DNA of 64,000 nucleotides from Goodfellowiella coeruleoviolacea (GTDB taxonomy: Bacteria; Actinomycetota; Actinomycetes; Mycobacteriales; Pseudonocardiaceae). A program made the translations under genes and the position numbers. Each line of letters opens with the position of its first letter. The stretch's first letter is position 1. Location of the stretch: NCBI RefSeq assembly GCF_024171785.1, contig NZ_JAMTCK010000015.1:209129-273128 (forward strand). Direction: 5' to 3'. Shown here in pieces: positions 1 through 7,405 of this stretch. Under the pieces are notes generated by a model. The model was given only the letters and a program-made list of their open reading frames with translations, did no database searches and was not told the origin of the DNA.

Positions 1-1
1 G

Positions 2-808
2 ATCACCCCGGAGAAGCTCATGGTGATCGCCGAGGTGGCCAAGGACTTCGGCCTCTACACCAAGATCACCGGCGGGCAGCGCATCGACCTGCTCGGCGCC
101 ACCGTGGACCAGCTGCCGCAGATCTGGAAGCGCCTGGTGGACGCCGGTTTCGAGTCCGGCCACGCCTACGGCAAGGCGTTGCGGACGGTGAAGTCCTGCG
201 TGGGCAGCACCTGGTGCCGCTACGGCGTGCAGGACTCGGTCAGCATGGCCATCAGGCTGGAACTGCGCTACCGGGGCCTGCGCTCGCCGCACAAGATCAA
301 GGCCGGGGTGTCCGGCTGCGCCAGGGAGTGCGCCGAGGCGCGCGGCAAGGACTTCGGCGTGATCGCCACGGACAAGGGCTGGAACCTCTACGTGGGCGGC
401 AACGGCGGGTTCACCCCGCGGCACGCCGACCTGCTCGCGTCCGATGTGGACGATGAGACGCTGATCCGGTTGATCGACCGGTTCCTGATGTTCTACATCC
501 GCACCGCCGACCGGCTCCAGCGCACCTCGGCCTGGATCGAGAACCTGGCCGGCGGCCTCGACCAGCTGCGCGCCGTGATCGTCGACGACAGCCTCGGCAT
601 CTGCGCCGAGCTGGAGGAGGCCATGGCCAGGCACATCGAGTCCTATTCGGACGAATGGCGCGGTGTGCTCGACGATCCCAGGAAGCTCGCGAGGTTCAGT
701 TCGTTCGTCAACGCGCCGGGCACGCCGGACCCCACCATCTCCTTCCGCGAGGAACGCGGGCAGCGGGTTCCGGTCTCCCTCGGCACCCCGGAGGTGGTGG
801 CACGATGA
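2..808 (+). CDS. nirB: Nitrite reductase large subunit, C-terminal part (5' end outside window)
   Basis: This is the C-terminal half of the assimilatory NADH-dependent nitrite reductase large subunit, which reduces nitrite to ammonia in the cytoplasm with siroheme and a 4Fe-4S cluster. The frame is open from base 2, so the gene begins upstream of the window. The four cluster and siroheme cysteines are visible: CVGSTWC (C-x5-C) around 197-217 and GCARECAEA (C-x3-C) around 316-340, followed by the conserved YVGGNGG turn. The stop overlaps the first possible nirD start (ATGA at 805-808), so the two subunits are translationally coupled. The following genes supply and regulate siroheme, which supports the assignment. 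Confidence 0.95.
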   Translation: MTPEKLMVIAEVAKDFGLYTKITGGQRIDLLGATVDQLPQIWKRLVDAGFESGHAYGKALRTVKSCVGSTWCRYGVQDSVSMAIRLELRYRGLRSPHKIKAGVSGCARECAEARGKDFGVIATDKGWNLYVGGNGGFTPRHADLLASDVDDETLIRLIDRFLMFYIRTADRLQRTSAWIENLAGGLDQLRAVIVDDSLGICAELEEAMARHIESYSDEWRGVLDDPRKLARFSSFVNAPGTPDPTISFREERGQRVPVSLGTPEVVAR

Positions 809-1260
809 TGACAGCGTCGATGACAGGGACGGCCATGACAGCGACGGCCATGACAGCGACGACCATGACAGCGACGACCATGACAGCGACGATCACGGGG
901 CCGGCCCAGCCGGCCCGCACGGCCCAGGACGTCGCCCAGTGGGTGCCGGTGTGCCGGGCCGACGACCTGGTGCCCGAACAGGGGGTGGCCGCGCTGCTGC
1001 CCGACCTCACCCAGGTGGCGGTGGTGCGCACCTTCACCGGTGAGCTGTACGCGGTGTCCAACATCGACCCGTTCACCGGGGCCGGGGTGCTGGCCAGGGG
1101 CATCGTCGGCGACCGGGGCGGGGTGCCGGTGCTGGTGTCCCCGCTGCACAAGCAGGCCTTCGACCTGAGCACCGGGGTGTGCCTGGACGACCAGAACGTC
1201 GTGCTCGACACCTACCCGGTCCGGGTGGTCGACGGAATGGTGCAGGTGGGGTTGGCGTGA
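805..1260 (+). CDS. nirD: Nitrite reductase small subunit, with a repetitive N-terminus
   Basis: NirD is the Rieske-fold small subunit that partners NirB. The conserved part runs from WVPVCRADDLVPEQG to the end. It carries the family core (VSPLHKQAFDLSTG) and, as usual for NirD, lacks the Cys-His cluster ligands of true Rieske proteins. The N-terminus is odd. ATG codons at 805, 808, 820, 835, 850, 865 and 880 are all in frame because a 15-bp unit is repeated, giving M-T-A-T repeats before the fold starts near residue 33. Any of these could initiate. I list the first because it overlaps the nirB stop. It ends in a GTGA overlap with the next gene. Confidence 0.93.
   Translation: MMTASMTGTAMTATAMTATTMTATTMTATITGPAQPARTAQDVAQWVPVCRADDLVPEQGVAALLPDLTQVAVVRTFTGELYAVSNIDPFTGAGVLARGIVGDRGGVPVLVSPLHKQAFDLSTGVCLDDQNVVLDTYPVRVVDGMVQVGLA
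820..894 (+). repeat. 15-bp minisatellite, five units, inside nirD
   Basis: Five consecutive 15-bp units of the form ATGACAGCGACGRCC start at 820, 835, 850, 865 and 880, with one or two substitutions between units. A truncated related unit lies at 808-819. The repeat is a multiple of three, so it adds M-T-A-T/A blocks and several in-frame start codons without breaking the nirD frame. Confidence 0.9.
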
Positions 1261-2408
1261 CCGGCACCCCGGTGGACGAGCGGACCGGCACGGTCCCCGA
1301 GATTCCGCCGCTCGCCGGGTTCACCGTCGGCCTGACCGCTGCCCGGCGGGCCGACGAACTGGGCACGCTGCTGGCCCGCAAGGGCGCCGCGGTGCTGCAC
1401 GGCCCGGCCATCCGGATCGTGCCGCTGTCCGACGACGCCGAACTGCTGGCCGCCACCCAACGACTGGCCGAGGAACCCGTTGACTACGTGGTCGCCACCA
1501 CCGGCATCGGGTTCCGCGGCTGGATCGAGGCGGCCGAGGGCTGGGGCCTGGCCGGCCCGCTGCTGGACCGGCTGCGCGGCGCGGCCGTGCTCTCCCGGGG
1601 CCCCAAGGCCACCGGCGCGGTCCGGGCCGCCGGCCTGGTCGAGTCGTGGTCGCCGCCGTCCGAGGCCAACGCCGAACTGCTGGACCGGCTGCTCGCCGAG
1701 GGCGTGCGCGGCCGGCGGGTCGCCCTGCAACTGCACGGCGAGCCACTGCCCGAGTTCGTGCGCGCGCTGCGCGCGGCCGGGGCGGACGTGGTCGAGGTGC
1801 CCGTCTACCGGTGGACCGGGCCGGAGGACCCGGGCCCGCTGCACCGACTGCTGGACGCGGTGCTGGCCGGCCAGGTGGACGCGCTGGCCTTCACCAGCGC
1901 GCCGGCCGCGCTCACCGTGCTGCGCACCGCCCGGGACACCGGCCGCTGGCCGGCACTGGCCAGGGCGCTGCGCGAACGGGTGCTGGTCGCCGCCGTCGGC
2001 TCGATCGCGGCCGGGCCGCTGGTGGCCGAGGGTGTTCCCGTGGTCCTGCCGGACCGGGCCAGGATCGGCGCGCTGGCCAGGCAGATCGCCGTGACGCTGC
2101 CGCAGCGCGCCACCCGGCTGCGCATCGGCGGCAGGCACATCGAGGTGCGCGGCCAGGCCGTGCTGGTGGACGGGGAACCGCGGGCGGTCGCGCCCGCACC
2201 GATGGCCATCCTGCACGCGCTGGTCGCGGCCGGTGGCCGGGTGGTGTCCCGGCGCGACCTGCTGGCCGCGCTGCCCTCGGGTGGTGAAGAACACGCCGTG
2301 GAGACCGCGGTCGGCCGACTGCGCACGGCGCTCGGCGAACCCAGGCTGGTGCACACTGTGGTGAAGCGGGGTTACCGGCTGGCGGTTGATCCGAGGGGCA
2401 CCGCCTGA
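1257..2408 (+). CDS. Uroporphyrinogen-III synthase-like protein fused to a winged-helix DNA-binding domain
   Basis: A 383-residue fusion. Residues about 15-275 resemble HemD, the enzyme that closes uroporphyrinogen III on the way to siroheme. Residues about 285-380 form an OmpR-type winged helix (GRVVSRRDLLAAL, then VKRGYRLAVDP). The same architecture occurs beside nirBD in mycobacteria (Rv0260c). It may be a tetrapyrrole-sensing regulator of nitrite assimilation, an active synthase, or both; the sequence does not decide. The GTG start at 1257 overlaps the nirD stop (GTGA), which fixes the start against a longer open frame from 1179. Its stop is linked TGATG-fashion to a seven-codon mini-ORF. 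Confidence 0.88.
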   Translation: MTGTPVDERTGTVPEIPPLAGFTVGLTAARRADELGTLLARKGAAVLHGPAIRIVPLSDDAELLAATQRLAEEPVDYVVATTGIGFRGWIEAAEGWGLAGPLLDRLRGAAVLSRGPKATGAVRAAGLVESWSPPSEANAELLDRLLAEGVRGRRVALQLHGEPLPEFVRALRAAGADVVEVPVYRWTGPEDPGPLHRLLDAVLAGQVDALAFTSAPAALTVLRTARDTGRWPALARALRERVLVAAVGSIAAGPLVAEGVPVVLPDRARIGALARQIAVTLPQRATRLRIGGRHIEVRGQAVLVDGEPRAVAPAPMAILHALVAAGGRVVSRRDLLAALPSGGEEHAVETAVGRLRTALGEPRLVHTVVKRGYRLAVDPRGTA

Positions 2409-2504
2409 TGCTGGTGTTGTGCTGGTGTTGACTGTGCTGGCCAGGATGGAGCGGGGTCACCGGCCGGCCGACGATTCGAGGAGCACTGCCTGATGCTGGT
2501 GTTG
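2388..2504 (+). repeat. Duplicated 32-bp start region (2388-2419 and 2473-2504)
   Basis: The 32 bases at 2388-2419 and 2473-2504 differ at only three positions. Each copy contains a GAGG-type ribosome-binding segment and CCTGATGCTGGTGTTG. The downstream copy is the real start of the chelatase gene. The 53 bases between the copies are not repeated. Confidence 0.85.
2408..2431 (+). CDS. Possible seven-codon leader peptide (MLVLCWC)
   Basis: ATG at 2408 shares its A with the previous stop (TGATG) and encodes M-L-V-L-C-W-C then TGA. Its first four codons and the purine-rich segment before it are a near copy of the true chelatase start region 85 bp downstream. It could be a translated leader peptide rich in Cys and Trp that couples or attenuates the chelatase, or simply debris of a small duplication. 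Confidence 0.35.
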   Translation: MLVLCWC

Positions 2505-3185
2505 GCCGCGCACGGCACCCGTGATCCCGCCGGTGTCGTCGAAGTGGACCGGATGGCCGACGCACTGCGCGAGCGGTTACCCTCCGTGCCCGTTCGGGTG
2601 GCCTACGCGGATGTGCGCCAACCCAACGTGACCGAGGTGCTGGCCGAGGTGACCGGCCCGGCCGTGGTGGTGCCCGCGTTCCTGGCCAGCGGCTACCACG
2701 TGCGGGTCGACCTGCCCGCGCAGATCAGCGCCAGCGGCCGCCAGGACGTGGTGCTGACCACGCCGCTGGGCCCGGACCCCGGGCTGGTGACCGCCGTGCA
2801 CGAGCGGCTGGCCCAGGCCGGCTGGCGACCCGGCGACTCCGTGGTGCTGGCCGCCGCCGGCTCGTCCGACGCCCGCGCGCTGTCCGATGTGGACACCGCG
2901 GCCCAACTGCTGGCCGAGCGGATCGGCGCGGCCGTGCCCGTCGGCTACGTGAGCACGGCCCGGCCCAAGGTGGGTGAGGTGGTGGCCGCCTGCCGCGAAC
3001 AGCGGCCCGGTGCCCGGGTGGCGCTGGCGACCTGGCTGCTCGCCCCCGGGGTGTTCCACACGTCGCTGGCTGAGGCGGGCGCCGACCTCGTCGCGGCCCC
3101 CATCGGAGCCCACCCCTCGTTGATCAACACCGTGGCCAGCCGCTACCGCCTGGCCACGGGCTCAGTTCCCGTCGATCACTCGTAG
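2493..3185 (+). CDS. Sirohydrochlorin chelatase (CbiX/SirB type)
   Basis: A 230-residue two-lobed class II chelatase that inserts Fe2+ (siroheme) or Co2+ into sirohydrochlorin in the cytoplasm. The N-terminal strand LVLAAHGTRDPAG carries the catalytic His and FLASGYHVRVDLP a second metal-binding His. The C-terminal lobe (VLAAAGSSDARAL, then LLAPGVFHTSL) repeats the fold. The start at 2493 follows GAGGAG. Position after nirBD and the HemD-like gene suggests siroheme for nitrite reductase; mycobacteria have the same order (Rv0259c). Leu29 is a rare TTA codon. The last three codons overlap the 3' end of the convergent secreted-protein gene by 10 bp, and that tail is shared with a paralogous locus. 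Confidence 0.9.
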   Translation: MLVLAAHGTRDPAGVVEVDRMADALRERLPSVPVRVAYADVRQPNVTEVLAEVTGPAVVVPAFLASGYHVRVDLPAQISASGRQDVVLTTPLGPDPGLVTAVHERLAQAGWRPGDSVVLAAAGSSDARALSDVDTAAQLLAERIGAAVPVGYVSTARPKVGEVVAACREQRPGARVALATWLLAPGVFHTSLAEAGADLVAAPIGAHPSLINTVASRYRLATGSVPVDHS

Positions 3186-3748
3186 CAGTCCTGGTAGGCG
3201 AGCTGGATGGCGATCTGGTCGACGGTGTTGTTGGTGGCGTGGATGCGGTAGACGGTGGGGCGGGTGCTGTCGGGGACGTTGACGTAGCCGTGGCCGAGGT
3301 TGTCCAGGCCGTCCTGGAGTTGCTGGGCGCTGTCGGGGTAGGCGGCCTTGACCTGGTCGACGGTGGAGCCGAGGCCGACGCCTTCGGGGGTGCGGACGTT
3401 CCAGCGGTTCACCGAGATGGCGGAGACGCCGAACATGGGGGAGATGGCGACGTAGTTCTCCCGGTAGGAGCCGTCGGTGTACTGGTCGTTGAGTTCCGCC
3501 CACTTGCACTGGCCCTCGCCGGGGTTGGTGTAGCTGACGAGCATGCCGGTCTGCAGGGCGGTGCTGGGGGCCATGCCGAGCTTGAGGTCGCCGTAGCCGT
3601 CGGGGCCGAGGAACTGGACCGGGCCGCCGGGCATGGGCTCGTCAACGGTGTCGGCCGCGGCGGTGCCGCCGGCGAGTCCGGCGACCATGGCGGAGACGCC
3701 CAGGGCGAGGGCGAGGGTGCGGCCGGCGCGAACAGTGGACTTGATCAT
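3176..3748 (-). CDS. Secreted protein of unknown function, tandem paralogue 1
   Basis: 190 residues. The N-terminus (MIKSTVRAGRTLALALG, then a hydrophobic run ending GGTAAADT) is a Sec signal peptide with Ala-rich cleavage near residue 32. The mature protein holds a repeated-fold pattern: GYGDLKLGM with a following Cys, and RTPEGVGLGSTVDQVKAAYP, ending QDCYE, so one disulphide between the two Cys is likely. The GLGSTVDQVKAAYP motif is common in actinobacterial secreted proteins without known role; a distant SmpA/BLIP-like fold is possible but unproven. It is one of three tandem copies on this strand, and it overlaps the chelatase stop by 10 bp. Confidence 0.8.
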   Translation of the reverse strand: MIKSTVRAGRTLALALGVSAMVAGLAGGTAAADTVDEPMPGGPVQFLGPDGYGDLKLGMAPSTALQTGMLVSYTNPGEGQCKWAELNDQYTDGSYRENYVAISPMFGVSAISVNRWNVRTPEGVGLGSTVDQVKAAYPDSAQQLQDGLDNLGHGYVNVPDSTRPTVYRIHATNNTVDQIAIQLAYQDCYE

Positions 3749-3809
3749 TCTGGTTAGCTCTCTTGGTTTCTGACGACCGACTGTGGTCGTGGAGTTGTTC
3801 TGGTCGGGT

Positions 3810-3830
3810 GCGCTGGTTTTCGGGCAGCGC
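3810..3830 (-). promoter_or_regulatory. Conserved hairpin element upstream of paralogue 1
   Basis: On the minus strand this reads GCGCTG, a 9-base loop, then CAGCGC: a six-pair stem. A near-identical 21-base element sits at 4530-4550 upstream of paralogue 2, where the one stem change becomes a G-U pair. It lies 62 nt before the paralogue 1 start. Confidence 0.5.
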
Positions 3831-3919
3831 GAAGCTGGACCGAGTTCGTTGCTCGGGTGGGGTGGGAAGTCGCGCGTGGCGGTTTGAGGGGGAGAGCTGT
3901 TCCGTTCAGCTCCCGTCGA

Positions 3920-4507
3920 TCACTCGTAGCAGTCCTGGTAGGTCAGCTCGATGGCGAGCTGGTCCACCACGTGGGTGTTCTCGTCCACGCCGATCCGGAA
4001 CACGCTGGGCCGCGAGCTGTTGGGCACCGGGATGTAGCCGCGGCCGATGTTGTCCACGGCCTCCTGGAACTGCTCGGCGCTGGCCGGGTAGGCGGCCTTG
4101 ACCTCGTCGACGGTGGAGCCGAGCCGAATCCCCTCCGGCGTGTGCACGCTCGCCCGGTTCACCGCGATCGCGACGACACCGTAGTTCGGCGAGATGAGCA
4201 CGTAGGTCTGCGAGGGGAAGCCGGGCACGTTGGCGTACTGGTCGTTCAGCTCGGCCGACTTGCACAGGCCCGGGCCCGGGTCGCTGTAGTCGGCCAGCAG
4301 GTCGGTCGCCAGGGCGGAGCTGGGGTCCATGCCCAGCTGCAGCGGCCCGTAGCCGTCCGGGTTGAAGGAGTGCACCGGCCCGCCCGGCATGGGCTCGTCC
4401 GGGTCGTCCGCCGCGGCCGCCGTGCCGCCCGCGACCGCCAGCACCACGGCCGACGCCCCCAGCGCCAGCGCGATCGAGCGTCCCTTGTGGAGAGTTGACT
4501 TGAACAT
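3920..4507 (-). CDS. Secreted protein of unknown function, tandem paralogue 2
   Basis: 195 residues, the same family as its neighbours: Sec signal (MFKSTLHKGRSIALALGAS, then a hydrophobic stretch ending GGTAAAADD), GYGPLQLGMDPSSALAT, a Cys near the middle, RTPEGIRLGSTVDEVKAAYP as HTPEGIRLGSTVDEV, and the terminal QDCYE. It is slightly longer than the others because of HVVDQLAIEL near the end. The last codons and about ten bases beyond the stop are nearly identical to paralogue 1, which indicates recent duplication. The start follows GGGGGTAATCAG. Function is unknown. Confidence 0.8.
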   Translation of the reverse strand: MFKSTLHKGRSIALALGASAVVLAVAGGTAAAADDPDEPMPGGPVHSFNPDGYGPLQLGMDPSSALATDLLADYSDPGPGLCKSAELNDQYANVPGFPSQTYVLISPNYGVVAIAVNRASVHTPEGIRLGSTVDEVKAAYPASAEQFQEAVDNIGRGYIPVPNSSRPSVFRIGVDENTHVVDQLAIELTYQDCYE

Positions 4508-4529
4508 TCTGATTACCCCCGTATCTGGC

Positions 4530-4550
4530 GCGCCGGTTTTTGGGCAGCGC
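4530..4550 (-). promoter_or_regulatory. Conserved hairpin element upstream of paralogue 2
   Basis: Second copy of the 21-base element at 3810-3830, here 23 nt before the start of paralogue 2. The stem is preserved as RNA through a wobble pair. It may act as a 5' RNA structure or a protein-binding site. Confidence 0.5.
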
Positions 4551-4627
4551 GGAACCAGGTGAAAATTGACCGAAAATGAGGTGGAGAATCCCGTTTACCG
4601 GGTAGAAAGAACTGCGCTCTGCTCAGC

Positions 4628-5200
4628 TCACTCGTAGCAGTTCTGGTTGGTCAGCTGCAGCGCGAGCTGGTCGACGGTGTTGTTGGTCGCGTGGATGCGG
4701 TACACGGCGGGCCGCGAGCTGCCCGGCACGGTGACGTAGCCGCGGCCGAGGTTGTCCAGGCCCTCCTGGAGCTGGTCGGCGCTGTCGGGGTAGGCGGCCT
4801 TGACCTGGTCGACGGTGGAGCCGAGGCCGATGCCCTCGGGCGTGCGCACGGCCGGGTCACTCACCGAGATGCCGGAAACGCCCTGGTCAAGCGCGACCGC
4901 GACGAAGTTCTGCGCGATGCTGTCCGGCGCGGCCGGCTGGTCCTTCAGCTTGGCGAAGCTGCACTCCGGCCAGCCGACCTTGTAGTCGGTGAGCTGCCCG
5001 GTGGCCAGTGCCGCCATCGGGTTCATGCCCAACTGGAGGTTGCCGTACCCGTTCGGGCCGAGCACCTGCGCCTGCGTCCCGGTGGCCGGGCTGGCTGAAT
5101 CCTGGGCGAGTGCGGTGCCACCCGCGAGCGCCACGACGACGGCGGAAATCCCGGCGGCCACGGCGAGGGAACGGCCTCTGCGAACAATGGTGCTGAACAT
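4628..5200 (-). CDS. Secreted protein of unknown function, tandem paralogue 3
   Basis: 190 residues. I start at 5200 (MFSTIVRRGRSLAVAAG) because GGGGGCAAAG precedes that ATG and a signal peptide begins there. A longer open frame reaches 5293 but adds a poor N-terminus. The mature part has GYGNLQLGMNPMAALATG, a Cys (PECSFAKLKDQ), RTPEGIGLGSTVDQVKAAYP and a terminal NQNCYE, as in the two neighbours. It is the most diverged copy in the middle segment and lacks the conserved upstream hairpin. It is first in the row in transcription order, so all three may be one transcript. Confidence 0.8.
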   Translation of the reverse strand: MFSTIVRRGRSLAVAAGISAVVVALAGGTALAQDSASPATGTQAQVLGPNGYGNLQLGMNPMAALATGQLTDYKVGWPECSFAKLKDQPAAPDSIAQNFVAVALDQGVSGISVSDPAVRTPEGIGLGSTVDQVKAAYPDSADQLQEGLDNLGRGYVTVPGSSRPAVYRIHATNNTVDQLALQLTNQNCYE

Positions 5201-5286
5201 TTCTTTGCCCCCATCAGGTCTTGCGGTCGCTGTTGTTGACCGCTTGCCCCCTAAAAGATGCGCGGCGCGGCCAGGAGTTGCGTGCC

Positions 5287-5308
5287 CGGACAAAAATTTT
5301 TTTGTCCG
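5287..5308. promoter_or_regulatory. A/T-tract palindrome between response regulator and secreted cluster
   Basis: CGGACAAAAA and TTTTTGTCCG form a perfect 10-bp inverted repeat with two bases between. Such an A/T block is very unusual in this GC-rich sequence. It lies 39 bp after the response-regulator stop and 87 bp before paralogue 3, so it could terminate the former or control the latter. Confidence 0.55.
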
Positions 5309-5346
5309 ATTGGTCTGGAGCTGCTCACATCGGGTCGGGACGCGCC

Positions 5347-6003
5347 TCAGGCGTTGTTCAGGTAGGCGAGCACGGCGAGGACGCGGCGGTTGCTGTTGTC
5401 GTCGTCGCCGAGGCCGAGCTTGCCGAACAGCGAGGTGGTGTACTTGCTGATGGCGCTCTCGCTGAGGAACAGCCGCTGGGCGATGGCCTGGTTGGACAGG
5501 CCCTCGGCCATCAGGCCGAGCACCGAGTGCTCGCGTTCGGTGAGCCGGTCGAGCCGGTCGAGCCGGCGGCTGGCGGACCCGCTGGACAGCAACTTGCTGA
5601 TCACGGCCGGGTCCATCGCGGTGCCGCCGCCGGCAACCCGCTCCAGCGCGTCGATGAACTGGTCGGCGTCGAACACGCTCTCCTTGAGCAGGTAGCCGAC
5701 GCCACCGACGCCGTCGGCCAGCAGTTCCCGGGCGTACAGCTGTTGCACGTGCTGGGAGAGGATCAGGATCGGCAGGCCGGGCAGTTCGCGGCGCGCGGCG
5801 AGCGCGGCCCGCAGGCCCTCGTCCGACTGGGTCGGCGGCATGCGGACGTCGACGACGGAGACATCCGGTCGCCAGGTCAGCAGCGCGTCCAGCGTCTCCG
5901 GTCCGGTGGTCGGCGTGGCCACCACCTGGTGCCCGTACGCCTCGATGAGGCGGACCAGTCCGTCACGCAGCAGGTAGAGGTCTTCGGCTACAACGATGCG
6001 CAT
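5347..6003 (-). CDS. NarL/LuxR-family response regulator
   Basis: 218 residues. The receiver domain (MRIVVAEDLYLLRDGLVRL, phospho-acceptor Asp in VSVVDVRMPP near residue 54) is followed by a LuxR helix-turn-helix (LTEREHSVLGLMAEGLSNQA, then SESAISKYTTSLFGKLGL). It will be phosphorylated by the kinase encoded just upstream and bind DNA as a dimer. The start at 6003 is preferred over 6057 because the receiver fold begins exactly there. The first 16 bases overlap the kinase stop, so translation is coupled. Targets are unknown; the secreted protein cluster downstream and the divergent membrane gene are candidates by position only. Confidence 0.93.
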   Translation of the reverse strand: MRIVVAEDLYLLRDGLVRLIEAYGHQVVATPTTGPETLDALLTWRPDVSVVDVRMPPTQSDEGLRAALAARRELPGLPILILSQHVQQLYARELLADGVGGVGYLLKESVFDADQFIDALERVAGGGTAMDPAVISKLLSSGSASRRLDRLDRLTEREHSVLGLMAEGLSNQAIAQRLFLSESAISKYTTSLFGKLGLGDDDNSNRRVLAVLAYLNNA

Positions 6004-7244
6004 GGCACCACCATTCTCGCGCGGGTCGGACCGCCCGCCGGGCTGGTGACCTCGCACGTGCCGTCGAAGACGGCCAGGCGGCGGCGCAGCCCGGCGAGCC
6101 CACCGCCGGGGCGCACCTCGGCACCGCCCCGGCCGTTGTCCTCGACCACCACGACGAGCCCGGTGTCGTCCTGGGTGATGGAGATCCGCGCGTGGGTCGC
6201 CCTGGCATGCTTGACGGCGTTGGCGAGCAGTTCGGAAACTCCGAAGTAGACGGCGGACTCGATCGGCGGGTCCAGGCGCACCTGGAGGTCGGCGCTGACC
6301 TCTGTTTCCAGCGGGCTGTCCAGCGCGAGCACGCGCACGGCGTCGACGAGTCCTCGCTCGGTCAGCACCGGCGGGTTGATCCCCCGCACCAGTTCGCGAA
6401 GCTCGGTCAGGGAGGTCGCCGCGCCGACACGCGCATCCCGCAGCAGCGCCTTGGCCTGCTCGGGGTTGGTGTCCATCAGCTTCTCGGCGGTCGCCAGGGA
6501 CAGCCCGAGCGCGACCAGCCGGGCCTGTGCGCCGTCGTGCAGGTCCCGCTCGATCCGGCGGATCTCGGCGGCCTGGGCCACGGTCAGGTCAGCGCGTTGC
6601 GTGGTCAGCTCGTCCACCCGGTCCGCCAGCGCCACGGCGGCGGACGCGCCCAGGAAGCGGGCGGCCACCGGCGCGACGGGCCGCCAGGCGTGCGGCGCAC
6701 TGCGGATCGCCACGACCACGCCGAGCACCCCGACCAGGCGCGCGGCGAGGGTTGGCTGGCTGAACCCGAGGACCGCCGCCACGACCCCGGCCGGCGGAAT
6801 GGCCGCGACCACACCCACGGTGACCGGGGCGAGCGCGACGAACCGCAGATCACGCCAGGTAGCCGGATCGTGCCACCAGGTGCGCAGCCGCTGGTCCCGG
6901 TGGGCGTCCCGACTGGTGCGCTCGTAGGAGTACCCGTTCCACCAGTACCCGTTGGCCATCCGGACGATCGGCCCTGGTTCGCGGTAGCCGGCGGGGATGG
7001 TGTGGCCCGTCCACTTCGCGACGAGGGAACGGAACATCCGGCACACCGGACGAGCCAGGGCGAGCGTGCCGATAATCGCCCACACGAAGGGCGCGATCCA
7101 CGACCACGGGTTGCCGCCCCACCAGAGCCACAGCCCCACGGCAGCGGCCCACACGGCCGGCACCAGCATGCTGACGAGCAGCACAACGCACGCTCGCCCG
7201 AATCCCACGCAGGCGCCCACCACCCACGACCTCAGCTGTCGCAT
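5988..7244 (-). CDS. Sensor histidine kinase, HisKA_3 type
   Basis: 418 residues. The N-terminal region has several hydrophobic segments (residues about 10-70 and 125-200), so it is an integral membrane sensor. The dimerisation/phosphotransfer helix carries the phospho-His in RDLHDGAQARLVALG near residue 236. The ATPase domain ends with DNGRGG and GGGLAGLRRRL. The start at 7244 has GGAGG five bases upstream; an in-frame start at 7289 lacks one. It is paired with the overlapping response regulator. The signal is unknown, and the sensing region is mostly membrane-embedded with little extracellular domain, as in intramembrane-sensing kinases. Confidence 0.92.
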   Translation of the reverse strand: MRQLRSWVVGACVGFGRACVVLLVSMLVPAVWAAAVGLWLWWGGNPWSWIAPFVWAIIGTLALARPVCRMFRSLVAKWTGHTIPAGYREPGPIVRMANGYWWNGYSYERTSRDAHRDQRLRTWWHDPATWRDLRFVALAPVTVGVVAAIPPAGVVAAVLGFSQPTLAARLVGVLGVVVAIRSAPHAWRPVAPVAARFLGASAAVALADRVDELTTQRADLTVAQAAEIRRIERDLHDGAQARLVALGLSLATAEKLMDTNPEQAKALLRDARVGAATSLTELRELVRGINPPVLTERGLVDAVRVLALDSPLETEVSADLQVRLDPPIESAVYFGVSELLANAVKHARATHARISITQDDTGLVVVVEDNGRGGAEVRPGGGLAGLRRRLAVFDGTCEVTSPAGGPTRARMVVPCASL

Positions 7245-7405
7245 GATCCTCCGATCCGGCCGGCACGGTTTGGTGTGTCCGCCGTCCACTGTGCACCGTG
7301 TCGAGCCTGGTCAGCGCCGGATCGGCGGTGAAGTGGGGCTAGCCCCACCATCCTGTGCGTCCAGACCGATACCGCACGCCGTGGGTGCTCCCTAGCGTCG
7401 AGATC

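Noticed and set aside
643..1149. Minus-strand ORF with a striking C-H-G-R-R repeat opposite nirD.
   Set aside because: The repeat is only the complement of the nirD minisatellite; there is no start signal, and nirD on the other strand is a real gene.
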